Shown here one piece after another: positions 1-7,839 of a DNA stretch of 64,000 nt. A program made the position numbers and the translations under genes. The notes below the pieces were generated by a model, which searched no databases, was not told the origin of the DNA, and saw nothing but the letters and a program-made list of their open reading frames with translations. This stretch comes from Actinomycetaceae bacterium zg-1166 (GTDB taxonomy: Bacteria > Actinomycetota > Actinomycetes > Actinomycetales > Actinomycetaceae): the NCBI GenBank assembly GCA_015679245.1, contig CP064953.1, forward strand, positions 1,302,001 through 1,366,000, written 5' to 3'. Every line of letters begins with the position of its first letter. Position 1 is the stretch's first letter.

Positions 1-113
1 TCGGTCAGGGCTGCTGCGCCCACAGGATAGCCCGAATATGGTGCATAGGCATTCTTCATCGCCTCGACAGCCTTGCGGTTGAGTTCCTTCCATGTATCTT
101 CAGTGATATCCAT
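1..113 (-). CDS. cdd: Cytidine deaminase, N-terminal part (runs off the window)
   Basis: Only the first 37 codons are inside the window. They start at an ATG and contain AYAPYSGYPVGAA, the conserved N-terminal segment of homotetrameric cytidine deaminases (nucleoside-binding region before the zinc ligands, which lie outside the window). The family deaminates cytidine and deoxycytidine to uridine and deoxyuridine in pyrimidine salvage. The gene follows the BMP-type nucleoside transporter genes on the same strand, which fits salvage of imported nucleosides. A strong palindrome lies in the 165-base gap upstream, so expression may be partly independent of the transporter. The call rests on a short fragment but the motif is distinctive. 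Confidence 0.85.
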   Translation of the reverse strand, partial: MDITEDTWKELNRKAVEAMKNAYAPYSGYPVGAAALT

Positions 114-235
114 ATTTCTTCCTTGTGTTTCCTTGGCACCGCGGGCACGTTTCTTGTTCCGATTCCGCCCCACCTCACCCTTCCTTGACAAGGAGAAAGA
201 TAAAGCAGAAGAAAAGAAAACTCCTGCGAGAAAGG

Positions 236-263
236 CGGCAGGCCAGCACGTGCTGGCCTGCCG
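236..263 (-). terminator. Perfect 28-bp palindrome between permease and cdd
   Basis: Two perfectly complementary 14-base arms (236-249 and 250-263) abut with no spacer, so a folded transcript would use a small loop at the centre. On the minus strand it is followed within about 15 bases by T-rich sequence (around 224-212). It lies 15 bases after the permease stop codon. It may terminate or attenuate transcription before cdd, or stabilise the 3' end of the transporter mRNA. Confidence 0.6.
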
Positions 264-278
264 TCCCTTCCCTGCCGC

Positions 279-1568
279 TTACTTGGTGTAGGGCACGTTC
301 TCCGATGCCGGCGGGCGGGAGCGCCCGACGAATCCGGCAACGGCGAGAACCGTGACGACGTAGGGAATCATATTGATGAGGTTGGACGGTGCATCGATAT
401 TGAGGCTGGGCATGAGAATTGCCACGGCTTTAGCAAAACCAAACATAACAGCCGCACCCACAGCACCTACTGGATGCCACTTCCCCAGAATCATGGCAGC
501 GAGGGCAATATAGCCATTGCCGTCGGTCATATTGTTGTTGAAAGAATGTCCAATGTTGGCGCCGATTGTGAAGTAGGCGCCACCCAGACCAGCGAGAGCA
601 CCGGAGATGAGGGAAGCCCGGAAGCGGATTGGACGCACCTTGATACCCACCGTATCAGCCGCATGTGGGTGTTCACCGCACGCGCGAAGCCTGAGACCCC
701 AGCGTGAGCGGAAGAGGTAAATGGTGAGTACGACGATAACGATGTACATGAAGTACGTCAGGAGCGTCTGATTGAAGAACGCCGGACCGATCACCGGGAT
801 ATCTCCCAAGAGAGGGATCTTGATATTCTCCAAGTTCATTGAGGCCGAATTGAGTTCTGGCTTCTGCGAAAGAACAGTGGAGAAGAAAAAGGTGGTCAAG
901 CCTAGAGCGAAGGTATTGAGCACCACGCCCACGATGATGTGATCCACGTTGTAGCGCACGGCAAAGAGCGCAAGGAGGGCACCGATGAGGGCACCAGCAA
1001 TTGGTGCGGCAATAAAGCCTACCCACACTGATCCAGTGGCCGAAGCCACGACAACTCCAGCGAAAGCACCCGTAAGGAGCTGACCTTCAATAGCAATATT
1101 GACAACACCTGAACGCTCCGAAACTACTCCGGCAAGAGCGCCAAAAATGAGCGGTGTCGAGAGAGCGAGGGCTGCGGCAAGCGTGGCGGTAAGAGTAATT
1201 TGACCAGCTGAACCACCGCCCTGCCACGCCAGGAGGGAAAAGACAACGGCAACTGCTACCACGAAGGCAGCGATAATACCCACTTTCTCGCGGCGCGAAG
1301 TACGCCAAGTTGCCCATAGGAAGGCAAGGGCTGCACAAGCTGCGAGGATCCAGCACAAGAGTGAGGCACTCACATGCCACTCAGGAACTTGAATCATGTC
1401 CTTGCGCGAGAGTGAGAACTTAAATACAGCCATCCCCTCAGACTTCAGAGCTGCAAATACAGCGATGAGAGTTGCGATGGCAAAGGTAATGGGCAGCTTC
1501 CAGCTGATCTTGGCAAGAATGTCGCCGTGGTTGACACTCTCCACCTTAGGGGTCACTGCGGTGCTCAT
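279..1568 (-). CDS. BMP-family nucleoside ABC transporter, permease subunit 2
   Basis: A 429-residue polytopic membrane protein of the branched-chain/ribose permease superfamily (RbsC/LivH-like fold, as in B. subtilis NupQ/YufQ). A hydrophilic N-terminus is followed by roughly ten hydrophobic segments. The motif SERSGVVNIAIEG (about residue 150) is the conserved loop of the second BMP permease, and GEHPHAADTVGIKV (about 300) is the EAA-like loop that contacts the ATPase. It starts at an ATG that overlaps the stop of the other permease by 4 bp, with GGAGGTGG as ribosome-binding site. With the neighbouring permease it would form the channel of a nucleoside importer. Substrate specificity is inferred from family and from the adjacent cdd. 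Confidence 0.88.
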   Translation of the reverse strand: MSTAVTPKVESVNHGDILAKISWKLPITFAIATLIAVFAALKSEGMAVFKFSLSRKDMIQVPEWHVSASLLCWILAACAALAFLWATWRTSRREKVGIIAAFVVAVAVVFSLLAWQGGGSAGQITLTATLAAALALSTPLIFGALAGVVSERSGVVNIAIEGQLLTGAFAGVVVASATGSVWVGFIAAPIAGALIGALLALFAVRYNVDHIIVGVVLNTFALGLTTFFFSTVLSQKPELNSASMNLENIKIPLLGDIPVIGPAFFNQTLLTYFMYIVIVVLTIYLFRSRWGLRLRACGEHPHAADTVGIKVRPIRFRASLISGALAGLGGAYFTIGANIGHSFNNNMTDGNGYIALAAMILGKWHPVGAVGAAVMFGFAKAVAILMPSLNIDAPSNLINMIPYVVTVLAVAGFVGRSRPPASENVPYTK

Positions 1569-2758
1569 GCTGCCACCTCCTTCGTCTGGAGAGTGATGTA
1601 CTTGCGGATCGTCATGCCTTCAGGCTTGGGCAGGTGGAATAGCCAGCGGACAAAGGGCGGTGCGGCAATAAGCAGAACGATGACAGACTGGAGAACCAGC
1701 ACCATGTCGATTGGAACATTTGCTTGAGCCTGCATAATGCGGCCACCGGCCTTAAACGCACCGAAAAGCAAGCCTGCAAAAACCGTGCCTAACGGCTTGT
1801 TGCGTCCAAGGAGTGCCACTGTAATGGCATCGAAGCCTATCGAACCAGCTACGTCGCCAGTGAGGTATTTCATCGTTGAAGTGATCTGAATGCCTCCGGC
1901 GAGCCCCATGAAGGCTCCAGAGAGAGCCATTGTCATTCCCGTTACGAATGCGACCGACATTCCCGCTGTACGTGCCGCATGAGGGTTGGCACCCACAGCA
2001 CGAAGCTCAAATCCCCAGGTAGAACGCTCAAGGAACCACCAGATAAAGATGGCGGCAAGGATGGCGATAACGAAACCGAGATCGAGTTGGAAGGGCGCGG
2101 GTAGAAGGCTGGGAACCTCTGCACTCTCGTGGATGAGTTCAGACTGTGGGTTGGAGGAGCCTGCACGCTGGAAAGTGGGACGCGTGAGGAGATAGTTGAG
2201 GAAGAGAGCGGCGATCGAATTCAACATGATCGTGAGGATCACTTCGTTCGCGCCCGTCTTAGCCTTGAGGAAACCCACAATCCAACCGTAGAAGCCACCG
2301 GCCACCATGGCGGCAAGTAGGCACACAACCATGTGAAGGATTGGAGGCATCTGCATCGCGAAGCCGACATAGCCAGCAGCGATTGCACCAAAGATAAGCT
2401 GACCTTTACCACCGATATTGAACAGACCTGCTCGGAAGCCAAGGAGCAACCCCAGGCCTCCAATAATCAACGGCACGCCTGCGAAGATCGACGCAGTGAG
2501 AGGTTTGAGCATGAGGTCAAGCGAGTTCGCGTTGTAGTTGAAGATCGAACCACGGAACATGGCAGAGTAGGCCTCGCTAATGCTCGCACCTGAAGCCACG
2601 ATAAGGATGGCTCCAATGAGGAGAGCTACGACGAAGGCGAGCACATTGACAAGCCACGTCGAACGCAGCCCCACCACCGCGGCTGCTTTGAGCCAGGTGC
2701 CGTATCCAACCTTCGCGCGTGGCTGGTCTGCCACCGGCGTTTCTACATTGTCGCTCAC
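1565..2758 (-). CDS. BMP-family nucleoside ABC transporter, permease subunit 1
   Basis: A 397-residue integral membrane protein of the same permease superfamily (NupP/YufP-like). A first transmembrane span lies at about residues 37-57, then FNIGGKGQLIFGAIAAG (about 115), the counterpart of the NIAIEGQ loop in the partner. The loop GANPHAARTAGMSV (about 258) matches the cytoplasmic coupling loop. It starts at a GTG overlapping the ATPase stop (GTGA) and overlaps the next permease by 4 bp, so the three genes are translationally coupled. Two consecutive related permeases after a double ATPase is the standard layout for BMP nucleoside importers. Confidence 0.88.
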   Translation of the reverse strand: MSDNVETPVADQPRAKVGYGTWLKAAAVVGLRSTWLVNVLAFVVALLIGAILIVASGASISEAYSAMFRGSIFNYNANSLDLMLKPLTASIFAGVPLIIGGLGLLLGFRAGLFNIGGKGQLIFGAIAAGYVGFAMQMPPILHMVVCLLAAMVAGGFYGWIVGFLKAKTGANEVILTIMLNSIAALFLNYLLTRPTFQRAGSSNPQSELIHESAEVPSLLPAPFQLDLGFVIAILAAIFIWWFLERSTWGFELRAVGANPHAARTAGMSVAFVTGMTMALSGAFMGLAGGIQITSTMKYLTGDVAGSIGFDAITVALLGRNKPLGTVFAGLLFGAFKAGGRIMQAQANVPIDMVLVLQSVIVLLIAAPPFVRWLFHLPKPEGMTIRKYITLQTKEVAA

Positions 2759-4293
2759 TGGGTAACCTCCTCGTGAGACTGAGAGATAGCGTCCTCGTAG
2801 GGCACGCCGGCCATCATCAGGCCGAGCACGCTGCGTGGGGTATCCGAAGGAACAATTCCAATAATTCCGCCGCGGTACATTACGGCAATACGATCAGCAA
2901 GACCCACAACTTCGTCAAGCTCAGAGGAGACGACGAGAACCGGGATACCTTCGTCGCGTGCAGCAACGATCTGCTGGTGGATAAATTCGATAGAGCCGAC
3001 ATCCACACCACGAGTGGGTTGATTAGCGACGAAAAGGTTGAGCTTGCGCGACAGTTCGCGCGCCACAACCGCTTTCTGCTGGTTGCCTCCCGAGAGTGTG
3101 GAAATCGTGTCGGAGATTTTCGTCAAACGAATATCGAATTCCTCACGTAGCTTCTCTGCATGAGCAGCGACTTTTGCGGGCTTCATTGCTGGCCCCTTGG
3201 CGAAAGGCGCCTCCTTGTACTGATCGAGGATGAGGTTCTCTGCAATCGTGAACTGGGCGATCATACCGTCAGTGGAACGATCTTCGGGAACAAAACCGAT
3301 TCCAGCATCAAGATGACGACGCACGTTCTCCTTAGTGAGATCCTTCCCGTCCAAGATCACACTGCCTTCATCGGGAGTTGATAGGCCAAGGATGATCTCA
3401 GCTAGTTCCGTCTGCCCATTGCCCTGAACACCTGCAATACCAACGATTTCCCCGCAGCGCACCTCAAGGTTTACGTGGTCAAGTGCCACGTGACCGGCAG
3501 GGTCAAGCATGGAGATATTCTCCATGCTCAGCCCTAGATCTCCTACTTTGGCTTCCTTCTTCTCTACACGCAGAAGAACAGGGCGACCCACCATCATTGT
3601 GGCGAGTTCAGCCTCGCTGGATGAAGGATCAGCTTCACCCACGACCTTCCCGCGGCGAATCACGGTAATCTTATCGGCCACAGCGCGCACCTCGCGCAGC
3701 TTGTGGGTGATGAAGATAATGGAGGTTCCCTCGGCGGCGAGTTGCTTCATAATCGCCATGAGTTCGTCAGTTTCCTGCGGAGTAAGTACAGCCGTAGGTT
3801 CGTCAAGAACAAGTACGGAAGCCTCGCGCGAGAGAGCCTTAATGATCTCAACGCGCTGTTGGACACCCACGGGGAGATCTTCGATGTAAGCATCGGGATC
3901 AACGTCGAAACCGAACCTGGCCGAAACCTCACCCACAAGTTTCTTTGCACGTGTTGCGTCAATGATCCCCAAGCTCTTCGTCGGTTCGTACCCTAGAGCC
4001 ACTGATTCAGCAACGGTGAATACAGGTACGAGCATGAAGTGCTGGTGCACCATGCCGATTCCTGCGGCTACGGCATCGCCAGGTCCCTTAAAGGTAACGG
4101 GCTTACCGTCGATGAGGATTTCGCCTTCGTCGGCATCGTAAATGCCGTAGAGAACATTCATAAGGGTTGATTTGCCTGCACCATTCTCGCCGAGGAGAGC
4201 ATGGATTTGCCCTGGTTCGACGACGAGGTCGATATGGTCGTTGGCAACCAAGGGACCGAATCGTTTTGTGATTCCCTTTAGCTCCAGTCGCAC
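2755..4293 (-). CDS. BMP-family nucleoside ABC transporter, tandem ATP-binding protein
   Basis: A 512-residue protein with two ABC domains, as in RbsA/NupO. Domain 1 has Walker A GENGAGKST, signature region LPVGVQQRVEI and Walker B VLVLDEPTA. Domain 2 has the degenerate Walker A GVQGNGQTEL, signature LSGGNQQK, and Walker-B region LFVANQPTRGVDVG, the usual asymmetry in this family, where only one site is fully catalytic. The GTG at 4293 was chosen over an in-frame ATG at 4362 because AAGGAAGG lies just upstream and the domain begins immediately. It would drive nucleoside import using the lipoprotein encoded upstream. Confidence 0.92.
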   Translation of the reverse strand: MRLELKGITKRFGPLVANDHIDLVVEPGQIHALLGENGAGKSTLMNVLYGIYDADEGEILIDGKPVTFKGPGDAVAAGIGMVHQHFMLVPVFTVAESVALGYEPTKSLGIIDATRAKKLVGEVSARFGFDVDPDAYIEDLPVGVQQRVEIIKALSREASVLVLDEPTAVLTPQETDELMAIMKQLAAEGTSIIFITHKLREVRAVADKITVIRRGKVVGEADPSSSEAELATMMVGRPVLLRVEKKEAKVGDLGLSMENISMLDPAGHVALDHVNLEVRCGEIVGIAGVQGNGQTELAEIILGLSTPDEGSVILDGKDLTKENVRRHLDAGIGFVPEDRSTDGMIAQFTIAENLILDQYKEAPFAKGPAMKPAKVAAHAEKLREEFDIRLTKISDTISTLSGGNQQKAVVARELSRKLNLFVANQPTRGVDVGSIEFIHQQIVAARDEGIPVLVVSSELDEVVGLADRIAVMYRGGIIGIVPSDTPRSVLGLMMAGVPYEDAISQSHEEVTQ

Positions 4294-4432
4294 TGTAGCC
4301 TTCCTTTCATCCTCCGCATCGCTGCGAATTAGGAAGTAACGTGAGGACATTAAACGCCGCATCTACGCGACGATTCATGTTCATCACAAAGTAGTAGCCG
4401 TATTATCGTAGCAAAAAGTTTCAGGAATGCAA

Positions 4433-4472
4433 GAAGCCCGGCTAGTGGCGTGACGCGCGCTAGCCGGGCTTC
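4433..4472 (-). terminator. Strong hairpin between the lipoprotein and ATPase genes
   Basis: Perfect 13-bp arms (4433-4445 and 4460-4472) with a 14-base loop lie eight bases after the lipoprotein stop. The U-tract after the stem is weak, so it is probably an attenuator or mRNA-stabilising stem. It would keep the binding protein more abundant than the membrane subunits, as is common in ABC operons. Confidence 0.75.
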
Positions 4473-4479
4473 CATAGCA

Positions 4480-5556
4480 TCAGTTCGAGCTAGGCGACTC
4501 GACCTTGAGCTTGCCGGAGATGATGTCCTGCTTGAGCTCCTTGAGCTTATCAGCCAGACCCTCAGGCATCTTCTTCTCGAAATCGTGGAAGGGAGCGAGG
4601 TTCACACCACCGTTCTCAAGGGTGCCCACGTAGGCCTCCGAGGAGAACTTACCCTCTGAACCTTCCTTGATGGTGTCGAATACCGAGGCACCGATTTCCT
4701 TCATCACCGAGGTGAGAGTAATCGAACCGTATTCGGTGGACTCGTACCAATCCGAATCCACACCGATGATGTAGACGTCGCCAGCAGCCTTAGCTGCGGC
4801 AGCAGCGCCCAGACCCACAGGGCCAGCCACCGGCATAATGATGTCAGCACCCTGCTGAATAAGCTGCTGGGCAGTCTGAGTACCCTGCTGCTGATCGTCG
4901 AAGGTGTTGGTGAACTGGCCGTTCTGAGCGTTCTTATCCCAGCCGATCACCTTGACGGACTTGCCGTTGTCCTGGTTGTACTTGGCAACGCCATCAACGA
5001 AACCGTCCATGAAGATCGTCACGGAAGGAATCTGGATACCACCGAAGGTGGCAACGGTGCCCGTCTTAGAGAAGGCAGCAGCAGCGTAGCCAGCAAGGAA
5101 GGCAGCTTCATGGGTGTTGAAAAGGAGGGCGCGGGTATTCTTACCTGCGTACTTCTCATCAAAGCCGGAATCGACAAGGGCGAAGTTGATGCCAGAGGTC
5201 GCCTTAGCAGCCTTACCAATGGCATCAGCAAGGTTGAAGCCAACGCCGATGATAACGTTACAGCCCGAATCCACCATCGACTGAACGTTCGGATCGAAGT
5301 CCGTGGAATCCTTGGACTCGGCGCTATTTTCTTTCACGCCGATCTCCTTGACAGCCTTCTTCAGACCATCCATAGCGGACTGGTTGAAGGACTTGTCATC
5401 CCAGCCACCAGCATCAGAAACGAGGCAGCCGGTATAGTCAATCTTCTTGGCGTCGGATGCATCGGAGCCGCCCTTGGACGAATCACCGCTGCCACCACAG
5501 GCGCCGAGCACGAGGGCCGCAGCGCCGAGCACTGCAGCGAACTTGAGGTTCTTCAC
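4480..5556 (-). CDS. BMP-family substrate-binding lipoprotein (nucleoside importer)
   Basis: A 358-residue lipoprotein. The signal peptide ends in the lipobox LGAC (Cys about 20), followed by a Gly/Ser-rich linker, which places it on the outer face of the membrane. The body is a BMP/PnrA/NupN-type periplasmic-binding fold: LVSDAGGWDDKSFNQS (about 46) is the conserved nucleoside-binding N-terminal motif, and GVDSDWYES near residue 270 is the hinge and ligand region. It starts at a GTG with CAGGAG upstream. It is the first gene of the transporter operon and is separated from the ATPase by a strong hairpin. Nucleoside specificity is inferred from family and context, not shown. Confidence 0.92.
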   Translation of the reverse strand: MKNLKFAAVLGAAALVLGACGGSGDSSKGGSDASDAKKIDYTGCLVSDAGGWDDKSFNQSAMDGLKKAVKEIGVKENSAESKDSTDFDPNVQSMVDSGCNVIIGVGFNLADAIGKAAKATSGINFALVDSGFDEKYAGKNTRALLFNTHEAAFLAGYAAAAFSKTGTVATFGGIQIPSVTIFMDGFVDGVAKYNQDNGKSVKVIGWDKNAQNGQFTNTFDDQQQGTQTAQQLIQQGADIIMPVAGPVGLGAAAAAKAAGDVYIIGVDSDWYESTEYGSITLTSVMKEIGASVFDTIKEGSEGKFSSEAYVGTLENGGVNLAPFHDFEKKMPEGLADKLKELKQDIISGKLKVESPSSN

Positions 5557-5752
5557 GTGTATTCTCCTGAGTTTGTCTGGAACGCCGCATGGCGTCGGAC
5601 ATTCTCTAGTTTACGTCTCAAAAACACCCTTGTGTGCCGCTTCCCTCATTTTTGGAAGCGATCTGGCGAAGTTTCAACGAAAAGTCACCATATCTACGCC
5701 AAGTTTTTGTTCATTTACATAGTTTCTCGTGCTATACGTGGACTTTTCAGCG

Positions 5753-6862
5753 CTATCGAAGCCTACCTAAACCCACCTGATCGAGAGTCTCGACGGCACT
5801 TTTCACACTCTGAGCCGCCTCCTGACACGTAAGAAGAATGACATCGTCAGTCTCGACGACAACCGCACCTTCAATCCCCACAACAACTACTGGCTTGGAA
5901 TAGGTGTAAATAAGGGAATTTGGAGAATCAATACGCAAAGTTGGCTGAAGCTCTCCCCCAGGAGAGACCTGTGCTGCACGCGCAGGTGGATCAATCACCC
6001 CAGCTAAGGATTCGTAGTCCCCCACATCCGACCACCCCATCTGTGCGGGCACAACAGCCACCCCTCCCTTAGCCGCCAAGGGTTCGGCAATTGCACGATC
6101 AATGACTGCTTCAGGAATTGCCTCCCACATGCCCGTCAGTTCCACAGAGTTCATACCCGCACGGGCATAGGCTTCCTCCCCTCCAGCTTCCTTACGTGGC
6201 CACGCGAGGGCAAGAGTCTCCAACGGTGCTGAAATCTCAGGTGAGAATCGTGCGAGTGCCTCTAGAAGTACACTCGCTTTAGCCACAAACATTCCTGCAT
6301 TCCAGAAGTAACTACCTGCCGCAAGATAGGAAGCTGCGGTTACTTCATCTGGCTTTTCGACGAAAGATTTCACTGCATAAGTGCCCTCATGAAGCTCCTT
6401 ACCAGAGTGGATATAGCCATAAGCAGGGGAAGGTGAATCCGGTTCAATGCCAATTGTGACAACGTAGCCTTCCTTTGCTGCCTCAATAGCCCGCTTTACG
6501 GCCATACCAAAGGCTGCCTCGTCGGTAACGAGATGATCGGCAGCGAAGGAACCAATAACCGCCTCGTCATCCTCGCGCCTAGCCAAAGCTGCGGCAAGGC
6601 CAATCGCACTCATCGTTCCACGTGGACTGGGCTCAATGAGGAGATGAGCTGTAGGTACTTGCTTACGGACGGGAGCCTCATGAGAAGAACCACACACAAT
6701 CGTCGTCGTATCGGCAAGGGGGGCGAGGCGATCAACTGTCTGGACAAGGAGAGAGCGCCCCTGCCCTGTAAGATCAGCGAGGAACTTGGGGGCATTCTTG
6801 CGCGAGAGTGGCCATAGACGCGAACCAGCACCACCCGCCGGAATGATGACGTGGAAAGACAT
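5753..6862 (-). CDS. manC: Mannose-1-phosphate guanylyltransferase
   Basis: A 369-residue nucleotidyltransferase. The N-terminal signature GGAGSRLWPLSR with PKF shortly after is the GTP-binding and catalytic loop of mannose-1-phosphate guanylyltransferases. Further family motifs are FVEKPDE (about 165), YFWNAGMF (about 185) and GWSDVGDYESL (about 273). The family makes GDP-mannose for glycan, lipoglycan or capsule synthesis. It lacks the C-terminal phosphomannose isomerase cupin of long bifunctional forms and matches the short actinobacterial type. ATG with AAGGAG five bases upstream. It is isolated, with no glycan genes beside it; the next upstream DNA is a decayed gene. Confidence 0.88.
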   Translation of the reverse strand: MSFHVIIPAGGAGSRLWPLSRKNAPKFLADLTGQGRSLLVQTVDRLAPLADTTTIVCGSSHEAPVRKQVPTAHLLIEPSPRGTMSAIGLAAALARREDDEAVIGSFAADHLVTDEAAFGMAVKRAIEAAKEGYVVTIGIEPDSPSPAYGYIHSGKELHEGTYAVKSFVEKPDEVTAASYLAAGSYFWNAGMFVAKASVLLEALARFSPEISAPLETLALAWPRKEAGGEEAYARAGMNSVELTGMWEAIPEAVIDRAIAEPLAAKGGVAVVPAQMGWSDVGDYESLAGVIDPPARAAQVSPGGELQPTLRIDSPNSLIYTYSKPVVVVGIEGAVVVETDDVILLTCQEAAQSVKSAVETLDQVGLGRLR

Positions 6863-6968
6863 ACGTGCTCCTTGGTTATCAGGACGCCATGTAACGGCGC
6901 TTCGACTCTACCTCAGAAGCATTACATAATTCCTAGCCACCCCCAGGTCACAGGCACAAGATCCCAGG
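6863..6968. other. Short non-coding stretch before manC
   Basis: Apart from one copy of a 20-bp direct repeat that belongs to the adjacent decayed gene, I see no coding or structural signal here. It should hold the manC promoter, but I could not pick out convincing -35/-10 hexamers. Confidence 0.4.
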
Positions 6969-6982
6969 TCACAGGCACAAGA
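6942..6982. repeat. 20-bp direct repeat, 21-bp period
   Basis: Two identical 20-bp copies (6942-6961 and 6963-6982) separated by one base. The copies span the 3' end of the decayed gene, so its stop codon is present twice on the minus strand. Confidence 0.95.
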
Positions 6983-7177
6983 AGAGAAGGATCGCACCTA
7001 ACGTCATAGCGACTAAACCAGCCACAAGCGCAAGGAGAGAGGAGAAGAACTCCCGTGAGCCCTACAACAAGACTGGAAATCGCCATGTCCTTCGTCTTTT
7101 TATCGTCCTATGGAGCAGGCAATAGCGTTACCCCACGCCAAAGCCTGCTGCAATGCTGCCAGCGATAAGCCAGAGAC

Positions 7178-7206
7178 GGCCAATCAAGTCAGAGGAGTGG
7201 CCAATC
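7178..7206. repeat. 8-bp direct repeat, 21-bp period
   Basis: GGCCAATC occurs at 7178-7185 and again at 7199-7206. The interval contains an in-frame TGA for the decayed gene. The repeat is short and could be chance, but it matches the pattern of its neighbours. Confidence 0.5.
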
Positions 7207-7343
7207 GAGAGAGCGCAGATCCTCACTCGTCGTTACTCGTGTTACAAGGAGCAGAGTCAAAGGAAGGAGGCCGACGATGTGTGCCAAGATTTCGTGCACA
7301 GCCTTCGCCTTCCACAGAAGAAGAATCGCAACGATAAAAATAC

Positions 7344-7430
7344 CAAGCATCCATGACAGTGAAGGATCTCACCTGTGTCCTGGCCATTAACAGGCAGCTT
7401 CACGCAAGCATCCATGACAGTGAAGGATCT
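7344..7430. repeat. 26-bp direct repeat with 35-bp filler (61-bp period)
   Basis: Identical 26-bp copies at 7344-7369 and 7405-7430 flank 35 bp of unrelated sequence. Because the total is 61 bp it shifts the reading frame of the decayed gene; deleting one period restores it. Confidence 0.95.
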
Positions 7431-7486
7431 AAGCCTGGCATCTGAGCAAAGAGAAAGGTGATGATCGCTGTAAGTGCACCGATATA

Positions 7487-7522
7487 TCCGAAGATCTTTC
7501 ATAGACGTGTCCGAAGATCTTT
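7487..7522. repeat. 13-bp direct repeat with 10-bp filler (23-bp period)
   Basis: TCCGAAGATCTTT occurs at 7487-7499 and 7510-7522. The 23-bp period breaks the frame between IKIFG and YIGALTAI; collapsing it rejoins them. Confidence 0.9.
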
Positions 7523-7694
7523 ATAGGAGTGAGCGCGTGATCCGGCTTCTCATCGCTCACATCAGCGCTGATGACGGCAAGTAGCTCGCTGGCAGGGTGA
7601 GCATCGAAGGCTGGTGGAGGATGCACAGGAGGAGAGACGGAAGGAGAGGAAGGCCCCTTCGAAGGCGGAGTCTCTGGGCTACGAAGGCGCATGT

Positions 7695-7721
7695 GTATCA
7701 CACGTGTATGTATCACACGTG
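7695..7721. repeat. 12-bp direct repeat, 15-bp period
   Basis: GTATCACACGTG occurs at 7695-7706 and 7710-7721. A related segment appears again near 7763-7782. It lies in the 5' part of the decayed gene and keeps the frame. Confidence 0.8.
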
Positions 7722-7839
7722 CAGAGGAAGGGGTTTTGCTTGCTGAAGAATAGAGAGTCGTAGTGTGATACACACACGTGTGAGGAAAGACTTCATTATC
7801 GTGGTGTTCCGTTGATACGCAATGTCCCCCAGTCTTTTC

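Larger units (their letters stand above)
6969..7796 (-). pseudogene. Decayed membrane-protein gene(s) interrupted by short direct duplications
   Basis: Read on the minus strand, frames switch repeatedly. A Pro/Ser-rich leader (MRLRSPETPP...) leads to DHALTPIKIFG, then hydrophobic segments YIGALTAIITFLFAQMPG and GIFIVAILLLW in other frames. Removing one copy of the repeats at 7487-7522 (23-bp period) and 7344-7430 (61-bp period) restores a continuous reading frame of about 100 codons across two transmembrane segments, so the frameshifts come from duplications. Further on are an in-frame TGA, a segment LIGRLWLIAGSIAAGFGVG, and a possible second small gene from ATG 7086 (MAISSLVVGLTGVLLL) that needs a one-base deletion to continue. 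The last part faintly resembles DUF4190-type membrane proteins; I cannot name the family. It lies downstream of yihY on the same strand. Confidence 0.75.

Noticed and set aside
6969-7086. Confident DUF4190 assignment for the small downstream part of the decayed gene
   Set aside because: The match is only a hydrophobic, Gly-rich helix and needs a one-base correction, so it is kept as a weak remark.
7163-7431. CRISPR-like array in the repeat-rich region
   Set aside because: Only two copies of each repeat, different repeat sequences, irregular spacing and no cas genes.
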